Positions 35,249 through 44,277 of a stretch of DNA of 64,000 bases are shown here, piece by piece. The translations under genes and the position numbers were made by a program. The first letter of the stretch is position 1. Every line of letters starts with the position of its first letter. Source of the DNA: Corynebacterium minutissimum (GTDB lineage: Bacteria > Actinomycetota > Actinomycetes > Mycobacteriales > Mycobacteriaceae); assembly GCF_000805675.1 (NCBI RefSeq), contig NZ_JSEF01000008.1:36820-100819 (forward strand). The letters run 5' to 3'. The notes below the pieces were generated by a model. That model searched no databases and was not told where the DNA came from. It worked only from the letters and a program-made list of their open reading frames with translations.

Positions 35249-36124
35249 CTAGCCCGAAGTGCAGGTGCATCCCTCACCACAGTTGTTGGTGGGCGGTTCC
35301 CCAAAACGCGTGGTGTTCTCGATCGAGCCCAGACCGTCGATGCTGATGCGGGTGACGGAACCATCGCCAAGCATTGCGTCCGCACCGCGCGCATAACCTA
35401 CGCCTTCCGGTGTGCCAGTGGCAATGACATCACCGGGGTTGAGCGGGTACAAGGATGAACAAAAGGCAATGAGCTCGGCCACGGAGAAGATAAGGTCATC
35501 GGTGTTGTCGTCTTGGCGGACGTCGCCATCGACAGTCGTGGTGAGCTGCGCGCCACGCCCCGGTGCCCATTCATCGGCAGTGGTGAGCCACGGCCCGAAG
35601 CCGGCAGTGCGGTAGAAAGACTTGCCGGCGTGAAATTGCGAGGTGGCGCGCTGATAATCGCGCAACGTGTAGTCATTCATGATGGCATAGCCCGCCACGT
35701 GGTTCAGAGCCTCCGCCACGGACACGCGGTGTGCGCGAGTCCCTATCACCACGGCGAGTTCGCCTTCGTAATCCAGCTTCTTCGTGGCAAAGTCGGGCAC
35801 ATACACATCGTCGTAGGGGCCAGTGAGTGCCTCCGGAAACTTGATGAATAGCGTGGGCTGGGTAGGAAGCTCGCGGCCCATTTCCCGGGCATGCTTGGCG
35901 TAGTTGACGCCCACACAGATGATCTTGCCCGGGTTCGGAATGACGGGGGCAAGGTCGGCGGTGTCAAAAACGACGGGCTCTCCTGACAGCTGTGCCGCCT
36001 TGCGCCAGTCCGGGCTAGCGAGCAGGGCGCCGACGTCCTCGTAGTCCAACTCCGTGCCCACATTCGGGCCGTCGATGCGAATAGCGCAGGTACCGAAACT
36101 GGTGCGGAGAGTAGCGAGCTTCAT
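35249..36124 (-). CDS. Fumarylacetoacetate hydrolase family protein with Cys-rich tail
   Basis: The 291-residue FAH-fold enzyme has ICVGVNYAKHAREMG, then the metal-binding acidic set in LDYEGELAVVIG and GYAIMNDYTLRDYQ, and LNPGDVIATGTPEGVGYARG. Members are hydrolases, decarboxylases or isomerases of 2-oxo or acylpyruvate compounds. The C-terminus extends past the usual end into NNCGEGCTCTSG, with three cysteines in a C-x3-C-x-C pattern, which is odd for the family and could bind metal. TAGACT is 7 nt before the ATG. It starts 5 bases after the pth stop codon on the same strand. Confidence 0.9.
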   Translation of the reverse strand: MKLATLRTSFGTCAIRIDGPNVGTELDYEDVGALLASPDWRKAAQLSGEPVVFDTADLAPVIPNPGKIICVGVNYAKHAREMGRELPTQPTLFIKFPEALTGPYDDVYVPDFATKKLDYEGELAVVIGTRAHRVSVAEALNHVAGYAIMNDYTLRDYQRATSQFHAGKSFYRTAGFGPWLTTADEWAPGRGAQLTTTVDGDVRQDDNTDDLIFSVAELIAFCSSLYPLNPGDVIATGTPEGVGYARGADAMLGDGSVTRISIDGLGSIENTTRFGEPPTNNCGEGCTCTSG

Positions 36125-36129
36125 AGCCG

Positions 36130-36669
36130 CTAGTCTAACGCGCGGAGAATCTCATCCACCGCGTCGGCGCACATGATGGGAACCTCCTGGGCCTCCTGCT
36201 TGCTCCACGGCTTGAGCACGAAGGCGGCAGGATCCATGCGTCCAGGCGGGCGCCCAATTCCTACGGAAAGGCGCTGGTAGTCCTTCGTGCCCAAAGATTT
36301 CGTCGTGGAACGCAGACCATTGTGGCCATGGTCCCCGCCGCCGAGGCGCAACTTGATCTGGCCAAAGTCCAGCTCAAGTTCATCGTGTACCACAATGATG
36401 CGTGCAGGGGAGACGTTGAAGTATTGCGCGAGGGCCTTGATGGGCCCGCCGGAGAGATTCATGAAGCTGCGCGGCTTGGCGACGATCACCTTGGTGTCCC
36501 CACGCCGTGCCTCGGCAATATCCGTGTTCGTCTTCTTGTGAACAGAAAAAGAAGCGAAGAGCTCGTGGGCCAGTTCATCAGCCACGTCAAAACCGATGTT
36601 ATGGCGGGTACCGGCGTACTTCGGACCGGGGTTGCCCAGCCCCACGACGAGGAAAGAAGAAGTAGTCAC
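36130..36669 (-). CDS. pth: Peptidyl-tRNA hydrolase (short paralogue)
   Basis: This is a 179-residue standard-length Pth. GLGNPGPKYAGTRHNIG carries the catalytic His23, SFMNLSGGP has N71, HDELELDFG has D96, and GGDHGHNGLRS follows. It is downstream of rplY in the order glmU-prs-rplY-pth, an arrangement common among bacteria, and so is probably the housekeeping copy. The GTG start has TAGAAT 7 nt upstream and no Shine-Dalgarno. A second, longer Pth is encoded at 26189-26854. Confidence 0.94.
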   Translation of the reverse strand: MTTSSFLVVGLGNPGPKYAGTRHNIGFDVADELAHELFASFSVHKKTNTDIAEARRGDTKVIVAKPRSFMNLSGGPIKALAQYFNVSPARIIVVHDELELDFGQIKLRLGGGDHGHNGLRSTTKSLGTKDYQRLSVGIGRPPGRMDPAAFVLKPWSKQEAQEVPIMCADAVDEILRALD

Positions 36670-36774
36670 GCTGCCTATTCTAAACAGCGCGTGGGCGAAA
36701 ACGGCGAACCGCGCCTGCCTCCCACAAGCAGGGAAGCGGGCGCGGTGCGCTAGCTAGGCGAGGGGATGGAGGAT

Positions 36775-37434
36775 TTACTCCTCGTCCTTCTTCTCCTCGG
36801 AAGCCTCAGCGCCTTCCTCGGAGTCGGCGCCAGCCTCAGCGCCGCCTTCCTCAGCAGCCTCAGCGGCAGCCTCGACGTCCTCATCAACCTCCGGCTCGGA
36901 GATGGAGACGATGACGGTGTCTTCCTCGGCCACGAGGGTGGTGCCCTCCGGCAGGGTGATGTCGCCAGCGGTGACCACGGTGCCATCCTCGAGACCCTCG
37001 ATGGACACGGCGATCTCTTCCGGAATGTTGAGTACGTCGGACTCGACGAGGAGGACGTCGGCATCCTGGATGAACATGAGGCCCGGGGCCGGCTCGCCCT
37101 CGATGGTGAGCGGAACCTCAACCTCAACCTTCTCGCCACGCTTAATGGAGAGCAGGTCGATGTGGTCGATGTCGAAGGTCAGGACGTTCTGGTCGATGTG
37201 CTTGACCATGACCAGGTGCTGCTCGCCCTCGAGCTCCAGCTCGAACACAGCGTTGACACCGTTGGCACGGATCAGAGCGGTCAGCTCGAGGCGGTCGACC
37301 GAGAAGTGCAGAACGTCAACGGCGTGGCCGTAGACAACACCCGGAACGCGGCCGGCTACGCGCAGGCGACGGGCAAAGCCCTTGCCAAATTCAGAGCGGA
37401 CTTCACCTTTGAGTACGGGGCGCTCAGAAGCCAT
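36775..37434 (-). CDS. rplY: 50S ribosomal protein L25 / general stress protein Ctc
   Basis: The protein has 219 residues of the long Ctc (TL5) type. The N-terminal L25 domain binds 5S rRNA (RSEFGKGFARRLRVAGRVPGV), and a C-terminal beta domain follows to about residue 180. A tail of about 40 residues is almost entirely Glu/Ala/Asp and ends EEKKDEE, a common Ctc feature but strongly acidic here. AAGGAG lies 8 nt upstream of the ATG. A terminator for prs lies upstream, so it probably has its own promoter too. Confidence 0.94.
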   Translation of the reverse strand: MASERPVLKGEVRSEFGKGFARRLRVAGRVPGVVYGHAVDVLHFSVDRLELTALIRANGVNAVFELELEGEQHLVMVKHIDQNVLTFDIDHIDLLSIKRGEKVEVEVPLTIEGEPAPGLMFIQDADVLLVESDVLNIPEEIAVSIEGLEDGTVVTAGDITLPEGTTLVAEEDTVIVSISEPEVDEDVEAAAEAAEEGGAEAGADSEEGAEASEEKKDEE

Positions 37435-37499
37435 AAGTAAATCTCCTTAAAGTATCGTTGTGCGGCAAGGTCTGATGAAGGACCGTATAGATACGACAA

Positions 37500-37540
37500 A
37501 AGCCTGCCGATGGACGTCTTGGACGAGTCATCGCAGGCTT
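37500..37540 (-). terminator. Terminator of the glmU-prs unit
   Basis: On the minus strand AAGCCTGC and GCAGGCTT close a long stem extended by CGATG/CATCG, followed by TTTTGTCG. It lies about 100 bases after the prs stop codon and about 65 bases before the rplY start. Confidence 0.7.
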
Positions 37541-37643
37541 AATTCTAGATTCACTGCTTAACTTGTGCTATCGCGTCGATAACGGATTTCTCCCTCGCCG
37601 AGACGCACAAGATTTTAACAGCAGCGCTGTCGTCGAACCAAAT

Positions 37644-38618
37644 TTAGTGGGTTTCGAAGAGCGTGGTAACGGAACCGTTCTCGAAAATCTCATGAATGGT
37701 GCGCGCCAGTAGTGGGGCAATGGACAGCACCGTGAGGTTGTCCCAGCCCTCGGTGGACTGCGGCAGGGTGTCGGTGGTGATGACTTCCTCAGCGCCGCAC
37801 TGCGAGAGGCGCTCGCGGGCCGGATCGGAGAAGACACCGTGGGTGCAGGCGATGATGACGGACTTAGCGCCAGCTTCCTTGAGGACGCGAACCGCGCCGG
37901 CGATGGTGCCGCCGGTGTCAATCATGTCGTCGAGAAGCACGCAGTCCTTGCCCTCCACGTCACCGACAACACGGTTGGACACCGTCTTGTTGGCCTCGGT
38001 GTTAGAACGGGTCTTGTGGACGAAGGACAGTGGGGCGTCACCTAGCTCGTGGGCCCACTTCTCTGCCACCTTGACGCGGCCGGCATCGGGGGAAACCACT
38101 GCGAGGTTATCCAGCGAGTAGTTCTTCTTGATGTGGTCCGTCAAGATCGGCATGGCGTGCATGTGATCGACCGGGCCGTCGAAGAAGCCCTGGATCTGGT
38201 CAGTGTGCAGGTCCACGGACACAATGCGGTCAGCGCCAGCAGCAGCCAGCAGGTCAGCAACGAGGCGAGCGGAAATGGGCTCGCGGCCAAGGTGCTTCTT
38301 GTCCTGGCGGGCATAAGGGTAGAACGGCAGGATGGCGGTGATGCGCTTGGCGGAACCGCGTTTGAGCGCATCAATCATGATGAGCTGCTCCACGAGCCAC
38401 TTGTTGAGCGGTTGGGAGTGGGACTGCATCACGAAACAGTCGGCACCACGTACCGACTCCTCGAAGCGGATGAAGATTTCGCCGTTGGCGAAGTCGCGGG
38501 CGGTGGTCGGAACCAGTTCAGTCTTGAGCTCCTTGGCCACAGCTTCTGCCAACGCCGGGTGCGCACGCCCGGTGAAGAGCTTCATGTTCTTGCTGCTGCC
38601 GGTAACCTTGCCAGTCAT
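37644..38618 (-). CDS. prs: Ribose-phosphate pyrophosphokinase
   Basis: This 324-residue class I PRPP synthase makes phosphoribosyl pyrophosphate from ribose 5-phosphate and ATP for nucleotide, His and Trp synthesis, and in corynebacteria for decaprenyl-phosphoryl arabinose. The ATP/metal block is DLHTDQIQGFFDGPVDH, the flexible loop is SPDAGRVKVAEKWA, and the PRPP loop is VLLDDMIDTGGTIAGA. AAAGGGA precedes the ATG. It begins 24 bases after glmU and is surely in its operon. Confidence 0.95.
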   Translation of the reverse strand: MTGKVTGSSKNMKLFTGRAHPALAEAVAKELKTELVPTTARDFANGEIFIRFEESVRGADCFVMQSHSQPLNKWLVEQLIMIDALKRGSAKRITAILPFYPYARQDKKHLGREPISARLVADLLAAAGADRIVSVDLHTDQIQGFFDGPVDHMHAMPILTDHIKKNYSLDNLAVVSPDAGRVKVAEKWAHELGDAPLSFVHKTRSNTEANKTVSNRVVGDVEGKDCVLLDDMIDTGGTIAGAVRVLKEAGAKSVIIACTHGVFSDPARERLSQCGAEEVITTDTLPQSTEGWDNLTVLSIAPLLARTIHEIFENGSVTTLFETH

Positions 38619-38642
38619 CAGAAAATATCCCTTTACGTGTTG

Positions 38643-40106
38643 TTAGTTAGTGGTCTGGTCATCAGCCGGAGCGTCCTGAGCCTGTGCCGCGGCCTCAGCC
38701 GCTGGCGTGCCCGGGCGCTTCTTCTGGACCCAGCCCTCGATGTTGCGCTGCTTGCCGCCGGAGACGGCGAGTGCTCCTGGGGGAACGTCGTCCTTAATCA
38801 CTGTACCCGCCCCAGAGTAGGCACCGTCACCCACGGTGACAGGAGCGATAAACATGGTGTCGGAGCCCGTACGTACGTGGCTGCCGATGGTGGTGTGGTG
38901 CTTATTGACTCCGTCGTAGTTCACGAAGACAGAGGAGGCGCCGATGTTGGAGTAGTCACCGACGGTGGCATCACCGATGTAGGTGAGGTGCGGGACCTTG
39001 GTGCCACGACCGATCTGTGCCTTCTTGGCCTCTACGAAGCCGCCCAGCTTGCCCTCCTGGCCCACGATGACACCGGGGCGGATGTAGGTGAAGGGGCCAA
39101 CCGTGGCGTCTGTACCAATAACGGAGTCAAAGCCGTGCGTGCGCACGACACTTGCGCCGGCACCAACCTGCATGTTTGTCAGGGTGGTATCGGGGCCCAC
39201 TTCGGCGCCATCGGCGATGGTGGTTGCGCCCCACAGCTGGGTGTTGGGGTGGATGGTGACATCCTGGCCAATGGTGACGTTTACCCCAATCCAGGTGGTT
39301 TCCGGGTCAACGATGGTGGTGCCGCCACGCATGGCCTTTTCCACCATGCGGCGGTTGAGCAGGCGGCCAGCCGCAGCCAGCTGTACGCGGTCGTTGACAC
39401 CAGAAAGCTCATCGGGGTCAGCAGCCACGTGAGCACCAACGCGGTGGCCAGCCTCGCGGGCAATCTCCAGCACGTCGGTGATGTAGAGCTCGCCCTGGGC
39501 GTTGTCAGAGTTGAGCTTGGTGAGGGCGTCGCGCAGCACGGCGCCATCAAACGCGAACACTCCAGAGTTCACCTCGCGCACCGCGCGCTGTTCCTCGGAG
39601 GCATCCTTCTGTTCCACGATGGCGGTCACGGAGTCATCCTCAGCGCGCAGGACACGGCCGTAGCCGGTTGGATCCTCCAGGGTCATGGACAGTACAGTCA
39701 CGGCATTGCTTTGGCTGGTGTGGCTCTCATGCAGCTCGCGGAGGGTTTCCGGGCACAGGAGCGGAACGTCACCGTTGGTGACGATAACGGTGCCGGTGAA
39801 ATCCGGCAGGGCACTCAGACCACACTGCACAGCATGGCCGGTACCATTCTGTTCTTCCTGGACGGCCTGGGATACCTCGCAGTCAAGCTCCTCCGCAATG
39901 GAATCGACGGCGGGGGAGACCTGGTCTCGCTGGTGGCCTACGACGACCACAAGGTGCTCCGGGTGTACCCCGGCTGCAGCATGGAGTGCATGGCCGAGCA
40001 GTGACCGCCCGCCAATCTCATGCAAAGTCTTCTGGGTTGAGGATTTCATGCGGGTGCCCGCGCCGGCAGCAAGGACGATGGCGGCGCAGTCGGTTGTTTC
40101 AGCCAC
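38643..40106 (-). CDS. glmU: Bifunctional UDP-GlcNAc pyrophosphorylase / GlcN-1-P acetyltransferase
   Basis: The protein has 487 residues. The N-terminal uridylyltransferase domain has [12 protein letters not shown], with the signature Lys two residues on in QKTLHEIGG (usually PKVLH; Gln here is a small change). The central VTNGDVPLL holds the metal Asp. From about residue 255 a left-handed beta-helix acetyltransferase with hexapeptides follows ([31 protein letters not shown]). It supplies UDP-GlcNAc for peptidoglycan. The tail after [11 protein letters not shown] is Ala/Pro/Gln-rich and probably disordered. The start is GTG with AGGAG upstream. Confidence 0.95.
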   Translation of the reverse strand: MAETTDCAAIVLAAGAGTRMKSSTQKTLHEIGGRSLLGHALHAAAGVHPEHLVVVVGHQRDQVSPAVDSIAEELDCEVSQAVQEEQNGTGHAVQCGLSALPDFTGTVIVTNGDVPLLCPETLRELHESHTSQSNAVTVLSMTLEDPTGYGRVLRAEDDSVTAIVEQKDASEEQRAVREVNSGVFAFDGAVLRDALTKLNSDNAQGELYITDVLEIAREAGHRVGAHVAADPDELSGVNDRVQLAAAGRLLNRRMVEKAMRGGTTIVDPETTWIGVNVTIGQDVTIHPNTQLWGATTIADGAEVGPDTTLTNMQVGAGASVVRTHGFDSVIGTDATVGPFTYIRPGVIVGQEGKLGGFVEAKKAQIGRGTKVPHLTYIGDATVGDYSNIGASSVFVNYDGVNKHHTTIGSHVRTGSDTMFIAPVTVGDGAYSGAGTVIKDDVPPGALAVSGGKQRNIEGWVQKKRPGTPAAEAAAQAQDAPADDQTTN

Positions 40107-40171
40107 GAGTGTGTGCGTCTCCTGTGTTTGGGGTGTCAGGACTTACTGCGATTCATCATAACGCGCCCGCG

Positions 40172-41404
40172 CTACTTTCCGTCAGAAACCTCCGGAAGAG
40201 CGCGCGCCCGCCACGCACCGAGCAGACCAACGATAGCTAGGAAGAGGATAGCCGCGGACGGTCCCGCCAGCGCAATGACGGCTGAGATGCCACCGACGAT
40301 GAGGAGAATGACACCCATCATCGTGTTCGCAGCACCGACGTAGCGGGTGCGCTTGTCCTCGCCAGCCATGTCCACAACATACGTCTTACGGGCCACGCGA
40401 ATACCGGCGTGCGCCAGGTTTACCAGGAAGAATCCGATGGGTAGAGCCCACGCGCTTATCGACGCCGGCGCCCACGCCGCGCAGGCCACAATCGCCAGCA
40501 GAATCACCGCGGCACATCCCGCGGACCAGGACATGACCAGTCGGGAAGACTTATCTGAGAGGACACCCGATACGCGCCCACCCACCAGGCTGGCTAAACC
40601 GGAGGCGAGGACGAAGCCACCGAGTCCGCTTAGTGCTTGGGAGCCGACGCTGTGGGAGAGCACGACAATAAAGGACGTCGACAACGCTGAAACCAACAGC
40701 AGTGCACGGACGTTGACGAAGCTGCGGAAGCGGGCGTCCTGGGTGTAGAGCTGCCACGTGTCCTTCCACCAGCTGGTGTTCATGCCCTGCTGGGCGGTGT
40801 TGTCTGGCACGGGTTCCTCAATGGTGCGAAAGACCGCTGCGGCCATAAACCACGTGGCCGCACCAATGGCCAAGAGAACGGCGAGCCCCCAGCGCGGTAG
40901 CTCACCCAGGAAGGCCAGGATTCCACCCGTGATGAGCGTGACTGCACCACCTAGCTGCGTTGCGCGGCCGGTGACTAGACCGCGGCTGCCCTTCGAAATG
41001 GTGCGGCCCTGGACGTCTTTGCCGGTGAGGGAACACAGTGCACGCAGAAGCGCGAGCACAGCCAGGGCGAGGCAGACGACGAGGCCGAGGAGGGGGCCGT
41101 CGAGAAGCACGGCGGCCGCCGCAATGATCGCTGCACACACGCCTTGGCCCACTGAGCCCAGCAGCCATAGGCGCTTGCGTGCTGGATGCGAGGTGACCCA
41201 CGGAGTAAGCGCGGCCTGCGGAAGCATCGAGCCGGACTCCCGCAACGGCACGAGGAGACCAGTGAAAAATCCCGGTACACCAGCAGCGCTAAAGAGCCAG
41301 GGCAGGACGGTCTTACCAGACAGGAGCTGATCACCCACGCCCTGGAGGCCGTTAGACCACACAAACTTCCGGGCATTGGCGGATTCTTTCGCGGGGAGAG
41401 ACAT
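40172..41404 (-). CDS. Major facilitator superfamily transporter
   Basis: The membrane protein has 410 residues with 12 predicted TM helices. A basic loop after the early helices (TSHPARKRLWLLG) and a middle loop near 185 (NTAQQGMNTSWWKD) separate the two halves, as in drug/metabolite exporters. The substrate is unknown. The start at 41404 is chosen because the TM-rich part begins there and TAAGAT lies 7 nt upstream (leaderless). The frame continues upstream without a domain. It is divergent from the multicopper oxidase gene with 70 bases between starts, so shared regulation is possible. Confidence 0.85.
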   Translation of the reverse strand: MSLPAKESANARKFVWSNGLQGVGDQLLSGKTVLPWLFSAAGVPGFFTGLLVPLRESGSMLPQAALTPWVTSHPARKRLWLLGSVGQGVCAAIIAAAAVLLDGPLLGLVVCLALAVLALLRALCSLTGKDVQGRTISKGSRGLVTGRATQLGGAVTLITGGILAFLGELPRWGLAVLLAIGAATWFMAAAVFRTIEEPVPDNTAQQGMNTSWWKDTWQLYTQDARFRSFVNVRALLLVSALSTSFIVVLSHSVGSQALSGLGGFVLASGLASLVGGRVSGVLSDKSSRLVMSWSAGCAAVILLAIVACAAWAPASISAWALPIGFFLVNLAHAGIRVARKTYVVDMAGEDKRTRYVGAANTMMGVILLIVGGISAVIALAGPSAAILFLAIVGLLGAWRARALPEVSDGK

Positions 41405-41474
41405 GACTGTGATCTTATGCCCGGCCAGGCCAATACGAAGGTTAAGGTGTGCCTGACCACCTATCCTGGGATGC

Positions 41475-43091
41475 ATGCCTGTCTCTGTGTCTCGTCGCGT
41501 CTTTGTCCAGGGAACTGTCCTTACCATCGCTGGTGCCTCCGTCGCCGGGCTTAGTGCCTGCTCCACGTCGTCTGACCAACCCGCGCCGCTCGGCTACGAC
41601 GGCGAACCCCGCGCACTTCCCATCCCGCCCGTAGAAGAGGGCACGATGGAAGGCGACACCCGAGTCATCAAGCTCACGGCCCAAGACGGCCACTCGGAGG
41701 TACTTCCCGGAAAGGACCGCACGCGCACGTGGGGCTTCAATGGGCCCTTCTTGGGGCCGACGTTGCGTGCCCACCGTGGGGATAAAATCCGTGCCGAAAT
41801 CACCAATGACCTCATTGAGATGACCACCGTGCACTGGCACGGCATGCAGCTTCCGGCGTACTCCGATGGCGGCCCACACTCGCCGATTCAGGTCGGTGAC
41901 ACGTGGAAGCCGGAATGGGACATCATCCAACCTGCTGCCACGGTGTGGTACCACCCGCACCCGCACCTGGCGACGGCCACGCATGCCTACCGCGGTTTGG
42001 CAGGAATGTTCATCATTGACGATGACGTCTCTGACGGCCTCGACTTGCCGCACGAGTATGGCGTGGACGATATCCCCGTGGTCATCATGGATGCCAAGTT
42101 CACCGAGGATGACCAGTTCGATGAGAAAAGCGACAACACCCTGGGCCTTTTGGGCACGACGCCCCTAGTCAACGGTATTACTAACGCCCGCTTTGAGGCC
42201 ACGACGCGCCGGGTTCGACTGCGCCTGCTCAACGGTGCCTCCATGCGCTTTTACACGCTGGAGGTAGGGGAAAAGCCCTTCCACGTGATTGCGACGGACG
42301 CCGGGCTTCTCGACGCCCCCGTCGAAGTCGACTCCCTCCTCCTCGGCCCCGGCGAGCGTGCCGAGGTCATCGTGGACCTGGAGCCCGGCAAGGATATCCA
42401 GCTGCGCTCGGTTCCCCGCAAGGACAACTTTGGTGTGCCTACTGACGATAACGCCGCTGACTTCGGCTTCCGGGATTCCTTCGATCTGCTCACCATTGTC
42501 GGTCCCGAAGAGTCCGCTCCGGAACCGGCGGCGCTGCCAGCTACGCTCGATCCCGCTGCGGGGGAGACCCCATCCACCGCGGGCCTGACGGAGCGCGAGT
42601 TCATCCTTAACACCTTCATGATCAACGGTGAGCAGATGGACATGGCCCGCGTCGATACCGTCATCGACGAGGACGCACGAGAACTGTGGACCGTCACCAA
42701 CGAAAATTCCGACTGGCCGCACAACTTCCACATCCACAACGCCCGCTTCAAAGTCGTGGACTGGGACGGCGATGAGAAGATGAAAGTCTTCAATTCCGGG
42801 TGGAAGGACATTGTCAACCTCCCGCCGAAGGCCACCGCCCGCCTGCTGGTGGAGTTTGGCCACTTCCCGGACAAGACCATCCCGTACATGTACCACTGCC
42901 ACATGCTCCTGCATGAGGACCAAGGCATGATGGGGCAGTACGTCATTGTGGACAAAGGCGAGAAACCCGACGTGCGCGTGAAACCGGGCGCACTTGTCTT
43001 TGACAAGGACGCTGCCGGCCACGCTGGGCACGCCAGCCAGGTCGTGGACTCTTCGCGCAGCCCCTATGCGTCGCCGGAGGCTACGTCCTAG
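41475..43091 (+). CDS. Tat-exported multicopper oxidase (CueO-like), probable lipoprotein
   Basis: The protein has 538 residues. The Tat signal is SRRVFVQGT (Arg7-Arg8), followed by a hydrophobic core and lipobox LSAC (Cys29), so it is likely anchored outside the membrane. The copper-site motifs are HWHG 120-123, HPHPH 160-164, HNFHIH 416-421 and HCHMLLH 474-480 with the type-1 Cys475. CueO-type enzymes oxidise Cu(I) or phenolic compounds and protect against copper. No Met-rich copper-loading helix is seen. TATCCT is 7 nt before the ATG (leaderless). Confidence 0.93.
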   Translation: MPVSVSRRVFVQGTVLTIAGASVAGLSACSTSSDQPAPLGYDGEPRALPIPPVEEGTMEGDTRVIKLTAQDGHSEVLPGKDRTRTWGFNGPFLGPTLRAHRGDKIRAEITNDLIEMTTVHWHGMQLPAYSDGGPHSPIQVGDTWKPEWDIIQPAATVWYHPHPHLATATHAYRGLAGMFIIDDDVSDGLDLPHEYGVDDIPVVIMDAKFTEDDQFDEKSDNTLGLLGTTPLVNGITNARFEATTRRVRLRLLNGASMRFYTLEVGEKPFHVIATDAGLLDAPVEVDSLLLGPGERAEVIVDLEPGKDIQLRSVPRKDNFGVPTDDNAADFGFRDSFDLLTIVGPEESAPEPAALPATLDPAAGETPSTAGLTEREFILNTFMINGEQMDMARVDTVIDEDARELWTVTNENSDWPHNFHIHNARFKVVDWDGDEKMKVFNSGWKDIVNLPPKATARLLVEFGHFPDKTIPYMYHCHMLLHEDQGMMGQYVIVDKGEKPDVRVKPGALVFDKDAAGHAGHASQVVDSSRSPYASPEATS

Positions 43092-43236
43092 CGCCCCATT
43101 TTCTTTCACGCGGCACGGCCTGCCCGCTGCAGGCTGTGGCGAGGGGTCTCCACGAGATTGTCGTTGGTATCGGTTTGTGCTCGGTGTTTTTCAGGTGTGT
43201 GCGCTGTTATCAGAAGGGCAACCCTAAAAGCCGAAC

Positions 43237-43289
43237 CACGCTGGTCACGAAAAACCGATGATTCACGGTCAGGATCAGCGACCAGCGTG
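43237..43289. other. Inverted repeat in the oxidase-TRIC intergenic region
   Basis: CACGCTGGTC (43237-43246) and GACCAGCGTG (43280-43289) are perfect 10-bp arms separated by 33 bases. Within the gap ACCG and CGGT can form a smaller stem. No T-tract follows. The rest of 43092-43361 shows only a -10 (TAGGGT, 43348-43353) for the next gene and no coding frame. Confidence 0.6.
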
Positions 43290-43361
43290 AGTCGCCTTTC
43301 ATCTCTGACTAAATAGGAAAGCCATCATCAGGCTTCTCGCCTTACGCTAGGGTCGGTATGT

Positions 43362-44114
43362 GTGATTCAGGACATCGACCCGCTCATCCAATCCCTGTAC
43401 CAAGTCTTTGACCTCATCGGAGTGGTACTCAACGGCATCATCGGCGGCACGATTGCGCGCCGCAGGGAATTCGACATCATTGGTTTTGTCTTCCTCGCGC
43501 TCTTTTCGGCGCTGGCGGGCGGCATGATTCGTGACATGCTCATTGCTAGTGGCCCAGCCGCGGCGATCTCCGATCCGCTGTATCTCACGCTCGCGTGGGT
43601 AGGCGCTCTCATTGCGTTCTTGATTGACTTGAAGGGCAAGGCTTGGGAAATTTTCCGTGAGCACGCGGATGCTGTCATTTTGGGAGTGTGGTGCACGACC
43701 GGCTGTGTGAAGGCACTGGCGTATGGAATGCCTTTTATCGCCTGCGTTTTCTTAGGTGTCCTGACCGCAGTAGGCGGTGGCATGGTGCGCGATGTTGCCT
43801 CCGGAATGATTCCTTCAGTCTTTGGCGGAAGCCCGCTCTATGCAGTGCCAGCAGTGCTTACCGGAATAGTGATGGCGTCTTTCGCGCACTTCGACAAGTT
43901 TGCCCTCGGCATGATTATTTCGCCCTTTGTTGGATGCGGCTTGGCCATCCTAGCCTACTGGCGTGGATGGGTACTTCCGCGAGCCGGGATAGCTCCTCTC
44001 AACTACACCGCCGCACAGGTGGCGACGATTGCGAAAAAGGCTGAGCTGAAGGGCTTTCGCCGTGGCCGTAGAAAACACAAAAAGCTTCCCCACCAGGACT
44101 CGAACCTAGAATGA
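43362..44114 (+). CDS. TRIC-type (YadS/UPF0126) cation channel family membrane protein
   Basis: The protein has 250 residues and two tandem UPF0126 units of about three helices each. The Gly-rich signatures are ALFSALAGGMIRDML (about 45-60) and GVLTAVGGGMVRDVASG (about 128-145). Prokaryotic TRIC homologues are trimeric potassium/cation channels; in C. glutamicum a member has been linked to amino-acid transport (from memory). GTG starts 8 nt after TAGGGT. The C-terminal residues KLPHQDSNLE come from reading antisense through the 3' half of the tRNA-Gln gene, overlapping it by 30 bases. Confidence 0.88.
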   Translation: MIQDIDPLIQSLYQVFDLIGVVLNGIIGGTIARRREFDIIGFVFLALFSALAGGMIRDMLIASGPAAAISDPLYLTLAWVGALIAFLIDLKGKAWEIFREHADAVILGVWCTTGCVKALAYGMPFIACVFLGVLTAVGGGMVRDVASGMIPSVFGGSPLYAVPAVLTGIVMASFAHFDKFALGMIISPFVGCGLAILAYWRGWVLPRAGIAPLNYTAAQVATIAKKAELKGFRRGRRKHKKLPHQDSNLE

Positions 44115-44156
44115 CGGTACCAAAAACCGTAGTGTTGCCGATTACACCATGGGGAA
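44085..44156 (-). tRNA. tRNA-Gln (anticodon TTG)
   Basis: On the minus strand the 72-nt cloverleaf has acceptor TTCCCCA/TGGGGAA, D-stem GTGT/ACAC, anticodon stem ACGGT/ACCGT around loop TTTTGGT (anticodon TTG at 34-36) and T-arm CTAGG-TTCGAGT-CCTGG. The discriminator is G, and CCA is not encoded; a T-run follows at once. Confidence 0.97.
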
Positions 44157-44277
44157 ACAGCGCGCACGTTATGAGCGCTGGAGGACATGTTACCTGACGG
44201 GGTCCGAGAGTCCTAAACACATGCCAGCTTTAGCCGGGAGTGCGGGTCATGTCCGGCGGGGGAGATAGAGTAGGGGC

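Noticed and set aside
38049..40004. A 651-codon plus-strand open frame
   Set aside because: It lies antisense across prs and glmU, both of which are unmistakable. Its composition (His/Val/Asp-rich, no motif) is that of a GC-rich mirror frame.
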